Part shown: in pieces, positions 47,801 to 59,800 of the stretch | Layout: each line of letters starts with the position of its first letter | Position numbering within the stretch: position 1 is the first letter of the stretch | Source: Meandrina meandrites | Lineage: Eukaryota > Cnidaria > Anthozoa > Scleractinia > Meandrinidae | Direction of reading: 5' to 3' | DNA: 64,000 bases | Assembly: GCA_963693305.1 (NCBI GenBank) | Contig: OY855908.1 | Coordinates: forward strand, 1,618,001-1,682,000 | Translations under genes and position numbers: made by a program | Notes under the pieces: model-generated | Told to the model about the DNA's origin: nothing | Seen by the model: only the letters and a program-made list of their open reading frames with translations | Databases searched by the model: none

Positions 47801-50800
47801 TATGTTAAACCATCGAATAAGGTGTATACATTACATATGGGTATTAAGCTGCGCACACTGCCTGCATTTCTTTGCAAGAATCAAAACAGATTTTTTTTTA
47901 TTTCATTGAGTTTGAATGAGATCTCCATGAAACTTCAGGTTTTTGCTAAATTTGATATTATGAACCTGATTCCAATTAATATTTCAAAAGGTCATTGTGC
48001 ACTTACTGTGAATGGTGATATGGTATTTTGGATATTATTTTTAAAACTGAATTATTAACTTTGTTGTTTTGCTTTAATTAGATCCGCTTCCTACATATCC
48101 TCCAATAGTAAGTGGAACTTCAGTTGAAAATTTCTTGTGAAACATTTAATCAGTGGATAGTGTTTATGAGAAGAGTTGTATACGTAGACAATTCACTGAA
48201 AACATTTTGTGATTGTATAATGTTTAACATGCCACACTATATGGGTAGCCAATAAATTTCTCATTTAAGGTGGCTCCAGAGGGTATATATTTGATGTGGT
48301 GCACGTTTCAAATCTGTTTTTCCCATCCATCCAGTTAAACTCCCAGTCTGCTCAAACCTATCAAATGCAATACGTAGAGCCACCCAAATGTGTTTTCATT
48401 TAGAGTATTAAATTGTGGCTTAAATTATGATTTTCTTTGATTTCCTTTGGTGAAAACTTCCAAAATTTTCACAGTACATAGATACTAACTAGATATAAGA
48501 TATTTAAGTGCAGAAAAAAGTAGGGGTTGTTAAGACAGCTTCTTTGTTATTTGCAAATTTGTGTCCTTTCCCTCCACTTAATTATAAGAACTGATCTTAT
48601 AGATTCTCCTGAAACGTGAGCACCATGTAAAGCAAACATGACCCCTCTGCCATACTTCGATTGAATTTTATGTAAGGAAACTTGAGAAAGCATAGACAAA
48701 ATTTGCATTTTTGCCCCAAACATTTCTAACAATCACTTCCTATAAAAGAAATTTGGCAATATTGCTATTTGAGCATGTATCATTTTTAAAACCACAAGGT
48801 TTGCTTGCAGTGTTTACTGGCCCTGGGGTGTTTCACAAGCAAAGGTTTCCTTGAAATGTATAACCCAAATCTGTGGTTGATAATTTTCCCCTGAGCTTGT
48901 GCCAGCCCACATGTGTAGATTTTGAAAGCTTGTGTCATCAGCGTGTACTGCGGTAATGAAACTACATGGAGCCACCTTAAGTTGAGATGTGAGTAGAGAG
49001 ACTCATGACATTTGATTCAATACGGGAGAAAGGATAAACAAGAAATGAAAAGAGACTCGTGTGTCAACTTAGTTGTGACTGGCATAGCACAAATGTAGAT
49101 GTCCCTCAACATTTAAGAGACCTTATCAAGAGAAATTCAAGAAAAAGGGAAAATTTTGGTGTCTGATTTTGATCAAAGTTTGACTGTGTTTATTACAATA
49201 TTTTTCATTTCACAGCCAGGACCGCCAGGTTCTAAAGGTCCAAATGGTGACCAAGTAAGTATGATTTCCTTTGCTTATTAGCACCAAAATGCTAACTCTC
49301 CTTACTGATCACCGTAGATTTTAAATTTGGTGTTTCATCAAGACAAAAATCCCAGTCGATGATTTTGTTTTTTCATGTTTACTTCCTGTGACCGTGAATT
49401 GAAAAAAAGCAAATTTGACCAATTCTTGAGTTTGTGAATGAACTTCAGTAATCATGGGATCAGATAGCAGTGTCCACAAGGTCTCACACAAATGGCTAGT
49501 GCTACCCTCTGAGAGAACAATGACACAAACAACAGGAACAACGCCTGAGCCCCAAAACAATAGGGAGCTTAAAGGGGCTATGTCACGCAATTTTAGGCAA
49601 TTTCGGCACAGACCAACTTGTCATAAAATTAACTGAAATATAACAATAACGGCTTAAAACTGTAGAAGAACTCAAAAGAAACACAGAAAGGCCAAAAAGG
49701 GGCATGGATGGGCAAAATTCGAGAAGATTAAAACGGATTGCGTTCGGGTAAATTTGAAAAACGTTGGCCCGATATTTTTCAAGTTTCTCTCAATTTGTAT
49801 GAAAGTGTCATTTACAATGCTCGAAGATCATCCTTGTTTGTTATGTGGCCATGATTTTGCCAATAAAAGACTTTTGCTCTGCCAATTTGAAGTTTAGAAC
49901 TCTTAATTAACGAAAATAAATAGAATTACCTAAAATACCGTGACCTAGCCCCTTTAAGGCGGGGGTACACCTGAAACCCGTTTTTCCACCGCTAAACTTG
50001 GTTTAATGCGAATATCTCGTCTGCGTTTCAAGCAATCCAGAAACTCTATGCTCATTTCCCAAAGCTATGATAAGCGGTGTTTTGTAAATTTTTTGGTGAT
50101 TTTTGGGGATGTTTGGAAAGAGATAGTTTTTCTCAAAGGATTAGTAAAATTTGGAGAAATAAGAAATATTAGAGATTTAATGTGATTTTAAAATTAGAAT
50201 TTGAAGTTAAAAATTAGTATATGGACACCCAAACAGTTCCCTGACAACCTGGGGTGCTCTTGCGTGGGGGTCAACTGTCTGTCAGTGTTTCAAAAATAAT
50301 TTTCTTTCTTCTATCCCTTCCTTAAAACTCTTAAAATTTCACTCAAAATCGGGTGTACCCCCACCTTAAGGGCGGACAATTTCATAGCTTTTTTGACATT
50401 TACATCCAATTTACAGTGCCAAATAAATTCATTAGATGTGAATACAAGTTAAAATGCGCCTTTTAACATGTTTATATAACAAGGCAAAAAATGAAAAATA
50501 CTTTGAGCAAAATGCTCCCCCGTCTCTGCTCCCCCCCTACCCCCCTCATGGGGTAGAGTTACGGGGAGCAGAGTCTCTGCAGAGTCCCACCCTCACCGGT
50601 CCACCCACATGAGGGAGCTCCGACACCCTGATTCTGCGAATAAATTTATATAAGAGTTGTTCAACTCTTTTCCTCCCATGTGGGAGGCATTTTCTTGGAC
50701 TCTACGAGGCGTAGCCTCGTTTTGGTGCTAAGCGTGTTTTCGTCCTATAATGTCATAAAATTATTGTTTTGGTTTATAATTCTTGCAGACGCATTGAATC

Positions 50801-53800
50801 CGAGGATTTCTCGATATATTTTAGCTCGATGTCCATTGCATCTTGGATTTCTTGAAAAGCTCGTTCTTAAGGCGGGGGTACACCTGAAACCCGTTTTTCC
50901 ACCGCTAAACTTGGTTTAATGCGAATATCTCGTCTGCGTTTCAAGCAATCCAGAAACTCTATGCTCATTTCACAAAGCTATGATAAGCGGTGTTTTGTAA
51001 ATTTTTTGGTGATTTTTGGGGATGTTTGGAAAGAGATAGTTTTTCTCAAAGGATTAGTAAAATTTGGAGAAATAAGAAATATTAGAGATTTAATGTGATT
51101 TTAAAATTAGAATTTGAAGTTAAAAATTAGTATATGGACACCCAAACAGTTCCCTGACAACCTGGGGTGCTCTTGCGTGGGGGTCAACTGTCTGTCAGTG
51201 TTTCAAAAATAATTTTCTTTCTTCTATCCCTTCCTTAAAACTCTTAAAATTTCACTCAAAATCGGGTGTACCCCCACCTTAAGGGCGGACAATTTCATAG
51301 CTTTTTTGACATTTACATCCAATTTACAGTGCCAAATAAATTCATTAGATGTGAATACAAGTTAAAATGCGCCTTTTAACATGTTTATATAACAAGGCAA
51401 AAAATGAAAAATACTTTGAGCAAAATGCTCCCCCGTCTCTGCTCCCCCCCTACCCCCCTCATGGGGTAGAGTTACGGGGAGCAGAGTCTCTGCAGAGTCC
51501 CACCCTCACCGGTCCACCCACATGAGGGAGCTCCGACACCCTGATTCTGCGAATAAATTTATATAAGAGTTGTTCAACTCTTTTCCTCCCATGTGGGAGG
51601 CATTTTCTTGGACTCTACGAGGCGTAGCCTCGTTTTGGTGCTAAGCGTGTTTTCGTCCTATAATGTCATAAAATTATTGTTTTGGTTTATAATTCTTGCA
51701 GACGCATTGAATCCGAGGATTTCTCGATATATTTTAGCTCGATGTCCATTGCATCTTGGATTTCTTGAAAAGCTCGTTCTTAAGGCGGGGGTACACCTGA
51801 AACCCGTTTTTCCACCGCTAAACTTGGTTTAATGCGAATATCTCGTCTGCGTTTCAAGCAATCCAGAAACTCTATGCTCATTTCACAAAGCTATGATAAG
51901 CGGTGTTTTGTAAATTTTTTGGTGATTTTTGGGGATGTTTGGAAAGAGATAGTTTTTCTCAAAGGATTAGTAAAATTTGGAGAAATAAGAAATATTAGAG
52001 ATTTAATGTGATTTTAAAATTAGAATTTGAAGTTAAAAATTAGTATATGGACACCCAAACAGTTCCCTGACAACCTGGGGTGCTCTTGCGTGGGGGTCAA
52101 CTGTCTGTCAGTGTTTCAAAAATAATTTTCTTTCTTCTATCCCTTCCTTAAAACTCTTAAAATTTCACTCAAAATCGGGTGTACCCCCACCTTAAGCAAT
52201 GACATGGCAATGCCAAAGACAACCCCTAGTGAAAAATGAATTAGTGTTTTACTTCTGTTTTACTTATCAACTTCTATTAATACCAGATTACAAGCTTATG
52301 AGAGCTGCTACATTTCTGATGAGTTGACGTGACTCACTCTTGAAAAAGCCCTCCAGCCCCACACACACCAGGAATTCATTTAGCATGCTCAATTAATTCA
52401 CTGCAAGTTCAAATTCAATTAAAGGGTTGTGACATTATACCTATTGACTGAGATAGGTAGGGCCAGATGGGAAAATGTTTGATTGTTGGTAATTTTTCAC
52501 AACTTGGAGATGCTTGTTCTGTATGCAAAATATTTTTGTCTAGCCCTAGATCATGTATGTTGATAAGTTCTTACTATGTATAATTTTTGTTGTGCCATAC
52601 AGTTACTCATGATTTTTATCTTGTTAGGGTGACCGAGGAGAACCAGGTGCACAGGGACCGCAAGGACCACAGGGATACCCAGTATGTATCAATAGATGAT
52701 GCGAGAGACTGAATGCCGTGAATACAGAATCCCATACGCTCATTTTATAGTGGCCGAAAAATGTCTCTTGTAATCCATTGTACAACTTTAAGAATTGAAA
52801 AATGTATTTTTAGGTTACTTTTTCAGAAAAATAGTAGTATCTAAACATACCACAGTACTTGCTACACTCAGCTTACAATTATCATAATAGTTATTAAATA
52901 ATTTACACCCATGGAAGATAGTAAATGTTGTAAATATGAATAAACCCCCTCTCCTCTCCTCTATTCATCGTCCTCACATTAAGGGCTAAGTAAAAAATAT
53001 CTTGTTAAGAAGGTTTTTACATGTGTTGTAGCTTAAACTCACTCTTGCAACTTGTTTTGTAGGGTGCCACAGGTAACCCAGGCCCCAGAGGAGACGCTGG
53101 TGAGGCTGGGGCTATAGGAGTAGCTGGCCCACCTGGGGGAGGCGTCGGTGCATTAACGGTAAAGTTTGTCACAACACTCGACCACGTTTCATTACTTTTT
53201 GGTGCCCCAGGAGGAAAAAAAGGCACAAACATAATCTGTTTGAGCTACTAATTGTTCAATGACTAATCATTGAATTAACCATTACTAAAAGCGGATATCA
53301 ATCACACATGACCTTGAGTTTCAATGGATGTCAATCATTTCTTCCTCTTTGTTGAAAAATGCAGAAATGTACTCAGTTGTCTCCAAACTCAGGAAATGTA
53401 TTTAACATAATATGTTAGAATACATTATAGGTTACGAAGTGAACACATTCAACGAGTCAGAATTGAAGAATTTTTTGGAAATCATTTTGTATTTAAATGG
53501 CATGTCTTTGTTAGGCGAAAATGTTTTATTTTATTAAAAATGTTTTCTCATTATCTTTATTACCATAACACAACTTTTTCCGTTTGCAACATAATACTGA
53601 CAATGCATTGATTGATTGGTAGATTAAGCCAGAAAATGAATGATTTCGTCTGCATCGTCACTTTTTCACAGTAACTCACAGAATATAGATTGCCCAGTCA
53701 AGAGAGCTTCCTATCTAAAGTGCTGTAGCATGCTGCCCTTAAGGAAAGCTAATCTTGACCAGCAAACAGAGTTTAATACTTATAAACAATCTACTGAAAT

Positions 53801-56800
53801 GAAGAAATCTAGTTAAATTAAATGATTATCAATATATGTAACATTTCAGGGTGGCGTCAAAGGACCAGATCCCGAATTAGCTGCTGGAGGTATCAAGGGA
53901 GAAGCTGGTGCACCGGTAAGACATTTTCCTCTTTGACAAACAGGCAAGCAAAGAAACAAACAAATTTACAGGCAAGTAAGAAGTTAGCAAGGACACAAAC
54001 AAACAAACATATATTTTTTTGTTGTTGCTGTGTTTGTTCATTGGTAACAATATGATTGATGGTTGTGTATAATATATATTTACATGTATTTAAATGCCTG
54101 CATGTAATGTTTAATTTAGGGTGCAAGAGGTTCCCCAGGAAACCCTGGAAAACGTGGACCCCCAGTAAGTACTTATCTGTTAATTACATTGTTGTTGCTT
54201 TTTCTTACTTTCCACTCTACTTAGTACCGCATTTCAAACACAACCTTGACAAATTCAACTAGCAATTCAATATTAGGCATCGAAAAATGAATAACGCTAT
54301 AGTGTGCTTTACAAGTGCTTTCAATAAGGTCCTGCATCCCCTCGGAGCTCATTGGGTATTCTGTTGTGAATAAATGGCACAGTTATTTTCTGGAACTGCA
54401 CAATGATATATATTTTGAATGACCTGCGTACAGCCATGCTCTGATAGGGCTTGACACTTTTGAATGTAGATTACTAAATATTTCTTCACTTTTCAAAATT
54501 TTCCTCTTGAAAATGAATTGTATTACCAATAAAATCAGTCAGAGCTGTCATTAAGGGCCGTAACCCGTAACACCTGTTACGGCTGAGCTCACACGACTGT
54601 TACGGGTGAAGATGCCTATTGGTGTTGCATTTAGTGCTACATTAAACTTGCATACGTATTGCACTGCTACGGGTGATACCTAAGATGTAATGGCTGCTCA
54701 AAAACTTAATGACAGCACTGATCAGTTACTGCAAGCCAAATGGTGGAATTGATTGTGCCACATCAAAGGCCTATTACACAGGACTCTTTTGATCCTCCAA
54801 TATGGGGGAGAATTGTGGACATACAGTGAGATTGGGCAAACATTTTGGTGCGGGTTTCTTCCATTTTTCGATTTTTTATTCCTGAGTTGCAAGTACATGT
54901 AGAAGTGTGTTAATGACCTGTCCAACTTGAACTGACATGTTGTGTGTATTTTGTTACTAAAATGTGTTGTTGGTTGTTAGGGAACAGCTGGTAACCGTGG
55001 ATCTGCAGGACGTCAAGGCGAGAGTGGACCACCGGTAAGTTTCAATTTAAGGAGTTCTAATTATAATTAAATTGAATCATTAAAACTTATACATGCTTAT
55101 TTTACTGACCTGATTTTGAAGTGTGACACAAACAGCACAAGCTACAAGAGTCACGTGTGCTGGGGTGGCTGCATTTAAATTGGCCCTTCTAAGCAGTTAT
55201 GTTGGTCTTATAGTGGCTGTCGTCAGTTAAAAAAATGTTCGTTGTATCATTTTAGGGTCGGCCTGGGCAGCCAGGACCACCTGGATTATCAGGAGTAGAT
55301 GGTTCTGATGTAAGTAAATAAAATTTATATATTGTGAATGTAAACAGTCAGGTTGATTTTTATTCCAAAATCGAGGACTAGTAACTTTGTGAATGTTAGG
55401 CTTTGTTATTTGCATTTACCACTAGCTTGCCTGCTGGCTTAATCTTATGGATTCAGCCAAGTATCAGGTGATTGATCTTCTGCGCTGTGTCGCAGGATAC
55501 TTCACATAGAATATGGCTCTTAGCCAAAGTGTTGTTTATGTCATAGGGAGATCCTGGTGAGACAGGATTGTCTGGACCAGCTGGTGCCCAGGGCCCCCCG
55601 GTAAGTACTTTGTATTATAACAACAAGAATAGGTGCTGTAGGGTAAATCCTTACTGCACCTACCAAATCATCACAGCTTTTAGGGCCAATATTTTGGGTC
55701 AGGTAACTGCCCTTGTCGGTTTTTAACCTGAGAGCCTTCTCTTATCTGGAAATATGTTAATTGATACAGGCTGAGAATTGCCACGATGTTCTTAAAAAAT
55801 GCAGTAACCTGTGGCAATCAAAGTTGAAGAAGCTAGAGATGGATTTGTTTGCGATATGATATAATTGTGCTACCTATATATTGCCTGTGATTTAGGAAAA
55901 CTTTCATCTCAACTTGGAACCTGAACACAATGTTCCTTGAATATACAGCCAACTCTCTCTTAATGGACACCTCTATAAGACGGACACCTCTTTAAAATGG
56001 ACACCTGGTGTTGGTCCCGTCCCTGCCGTTTTTCAGTCATTTTACTATAGCTAAACTTCCTATAAGACGGACACCTCTCTAAGACGGACAGTTAAAGCCA
56101 GTCCCGACGGTGTCTGTCTTAGAGAGAGTTGACTGTATTTTCTTTCACTTAGACCACTGAACATTTGGTTGTTTCAATTTTTCAGGGTCCAGCCGGTAGA
56201 CCAGGTCTAGCAGGTGAAGCAGGATTCAAAGGAGAAAGGGTATGATTAATGCTGTGATTTATTCCTAAATTAAAAGTGCTGGGTCATGGTATTTAAGGCA
56301 ATTCTGTTGTTAAATTATTATGAACTGTAAACTTCAAATTGGCAGAGCAGTAACAGTCTGACTGCAAAACAGTTGTATTTTTTTGCAAACGCACTGGATT
56401 GGTCTTCAAACCCAAGGTCTGGAGCCAATGTCAAAACAGAGAGCAAGAATGGGGAGAGACGCCAAAAAATATGGCTGTTGGCTTTCCATTCACTGAATTC
56501 ATTTTAAATTTCCGGTTCTCCCAGCAATGAAAAATTCCTATAGGTCAATTCTGACATTACTTGTCAACAAAATCTTCACACCTCATTGAAAGATATTGAG
56601 CCCAACGATTCAACGCATCAATTTGACAGTAGATGTAAAACATGCTCATTTGGGAACGAAATAGGAGTTGATTTGGATGAGCTGGCGACATATTAGGTTT
56701 TGTTTTGAAATCAAAACAAAATAAGCTTTTGGATCACTTCTCATGGGAAGGGATGTTTGTTTTGGCGAACTGCAGATCTTAAAGCTCACTGGATGCCTTA

Positions 56801-59800
56801 GATCACAACCTCATATACATGTACTTAAGATAGACAAGGATGATTTTTAGCATTGACATCATGCAAACTTCGATAAACTTGAAAAAATGTTTGGCTGGTC
56901 AGTCATAGGGTTCTCATACGAAGGTGGATACACAAGAACCAGTACCTGCATACTTTCAAACTGAACATAAGGAAATTCACTTCAAGCTTCTCCTATAGGT
57001 GCCCTCTGACATCAAAACTTAATGAAAACCTTGTTGATGTTCTTAAATTTGTTGTTAGCCTAGCATTTGATAAATCTCAACAAGTGAAATGATTTTGCTT
57101 CAGGGAATAAGAGGACCAAAAGGGAACAAGGGAAATCAAGGAACTCCTGGTGAAAGGGTAGGAACATTAAATTGTTATTCTTCTGTTTGATGCAATTAAT
57201 ATGGTTCAGATAAACCAACCAACTGGTCAAGAATATCTTTTCAGATGCCGATGCCCATGATAAGCAAATGCTTTTGGGAACTCCTTTAAAGGGACACTGT
57301 CACGGACATTTTTTGGCTTTTTTAGTAAAACGGCACCAAAATTACAACTAAGTGCTTTCAACCATGCAGGAAATGCTCCTAGAACGTAAAGGGAAGGATA
57401 TCTAGCAAAATTGTTTAAAGAAGAGGGTGACCGTAAATAGTTTTTGTCAATTTTTCCAAACCACAAGGACAGAACTTGAAAGAGTCAGGCTGACTTTTTC
57501 AAGTTAAGATCAAAAGCTCCCGATGGTATCACAGTGATATCACTCTATATTTAGCTTCAGCACACTGGTATAGTAATTTAAAGAAAACTTGACCACTGTT
57601 AATAGGTTTCCAGTGGTGTAAACATGTTTTTGGGCTGTTGAATTTTTTGAAGTTATGCTCGTGACAGTTTCCATTTAATTGGAAATAAGAAGTTAAACAT
57701 GCCTTTTTCCAAAGGGAAAGTTAAAATCAATAGGATGCGTGAAATTTTCTTTAAGAATCAGGTAATAGGGAGTTCTCTTGATACAGAAGGAGAAAATCTG
57801 TGCAATTGTTGAATTAATTAAAATGTATAAAGACAAGTTGCACAATATTATTGGTCAAGTGAGCGAACCAGAATTTTTCAACTTTAACACTTTGTATTCT
57901 TCATCCAGACCATTTGCATTCATTGGTCATTTTTCAAAACCTTTTTCCTAATAGCTAAAATCTGACCAAACTTATAGAGTCCAGATGTTTCTACCCACAT
58001 ATTCAAAAAGAGCGAACTTGGTCAACATACTAATGTGGACCTCATTCTTGAACATCAAAGACTAATAATAACTTGGCTGATTGTAAACATTTTTGTATGA
58101 TAAGAAGTGCAGAATGTTGTTCAAGATTTTTGTGCTGATTTTCAGGGTAGCTCTGGTGACCCAGGAAGACCTGGCTTTGATGGGAACCCTGTAAGTATGC
58201 GATCCACGTATAATTACTCCTCCTGATGCTCATATGGTCATTTCAACAGATAAGTTTTGAGAACTCAGCTTAAAAGCAGAGCTAAAATTTCAAATGAGAT
58301 ACAAGAGTTCAGCAGATTGATAGTCCAAGCTCAAAACTAAAATCAGAATATTTTGAAAGTAGGGAGGAGCTAAGCACCTTCTTTGACATCCCCACTGTTT
58401 AATATCAAAGCTTTTGCAGGATTCTTAACCAGAACCATATGACTTTGTTGTGGTTTAGGGTGAAACTGGATTGGTTGGTGACCGCGGAAAGACTGGCAAA
58501 CCAGGACCACAAGGACAGAGGGGTCCTGAAGGATCTCCTGGACCACAGGGAGCCCAGGTAAACACAATAAATTCCTTCATCTGTTAGTTAGTATGCATGT
58601 GTCAGTCACAAGCATAGTTGTATGTCATAGATATTGGTGCAGTGCAGTTGGTCATTACTCATTTTCAGATGAGAACCTTTCTTATTAATAAGAACCATTT
58701 AACATTGGCAGGGGTGATTGTATTGTGTTGTTAACCTTGGCCAAGACACTTACTTCCCACAGTGCCCCTCTCCACCCAGGTGTATGAATAGGGGGTAACC
58801 CTGCAATGGACTAACATCCCATCCGCAGAGGAGCACAAATACTCCTAGTCATTTAATGTTTTAGGGAACAGAGCTAAGCACCATCAACTACGCTTGAACA
58901 CAAACATAAATAATACCTTTTTACGACTGTTTTTGCATATGCAAAACAGGAATATTGTATTCATTTGGTGGAAGGTGTGGACAGACCTAAGGCAACTCCC
59001 ATAGTTTCGGGTGTTTTGGCATGACATTTGCCGAATTGCTATGCCCCGAAAGTTTGGTCTCCTGACCGATTTTCCTTGACACTTTTATCTTAAGGACATT
59101 ATGTATGTATATGGAGTCGTTTAAAAGAGAAATGAATTATTTTTCGTGTGTTATTGAAGCATTTATTATTTGAATCATAAAAACTATTGCAACCACTATG
59201 CATTGTGCACATTAATTGGCGTTCGCCATATTTTGTGCAAGTTGATATTATTTTGTCTCCAATCTACGACAGCGATGAGAAAACCGTTTCCATACATAAA
59301 TTTTAGCCTCTAGAACACTACGAATTTGTTCTTGTTATGGAACTAACAGAAAAGCTTTGTTTGCCAGGGTCCAAGAGGTCAGACTGGAAATCCTGGACCA
59401 CCTGGTGTTGCTGGAGCTAAGGGTGACCGCGGTGAAACAGGATTTCAAGGCGCGCCAGGTGAGGCTGGCGAACCGGGACCCTCTGGAGAACCAGGCCAAA
59501 AGGGAGAGAATGGAAGAGATGGTTCACCGGGAAGGAGTGGCAACCCAGGAGAGAAAGGAGCACTGGTATGCCTTTTGACTTACGCTCTTTTTCTTTTATG
59601 TCAAATTCTTGTTACGCGGGATGAGCCGCGTATTAAATTCGGCTTGATTGTTTTGATGCGTTCGATGTGGTTCGATGTGGTTCGATGGGTTCGATGTGGT
59701 TCGATGTGTTCGATGTGGTTCGATGTGTTCGATGAGTTCCATGAGTTCGATGTTGTGCAGTAAAATCTATCGAAAGCTCTCGTCGATTTGAGATTTCACC

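Larger units (their letters stand above)
49464..52313. mobile_element. Copy of the 2603-2728 MITE split by nested insertions
   Basis: The left half (49464-49568) and right end (about 52289-52313, CTTATGAGAGCTGCTAC) match the element at 2603-2728. Between them are the TTAA-bounded elements at 49569-52195. Confidence 0.65.

Noticed and set aside
50680..51832. Two identical 79-residue ORFs (50680-50919 and 51593-51832)
   Set aside because: They are the same ORF carried by the 913-base tandem duplication and run into the MITE end. There is no family similarity or separate coding signal.
53017..53232. Proline-rich minus-strand ORF
   Set aside because: It is the antisense of a collagen Gly-X-Y exon. 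The same applies to 58370-58567 and 58042-58233.
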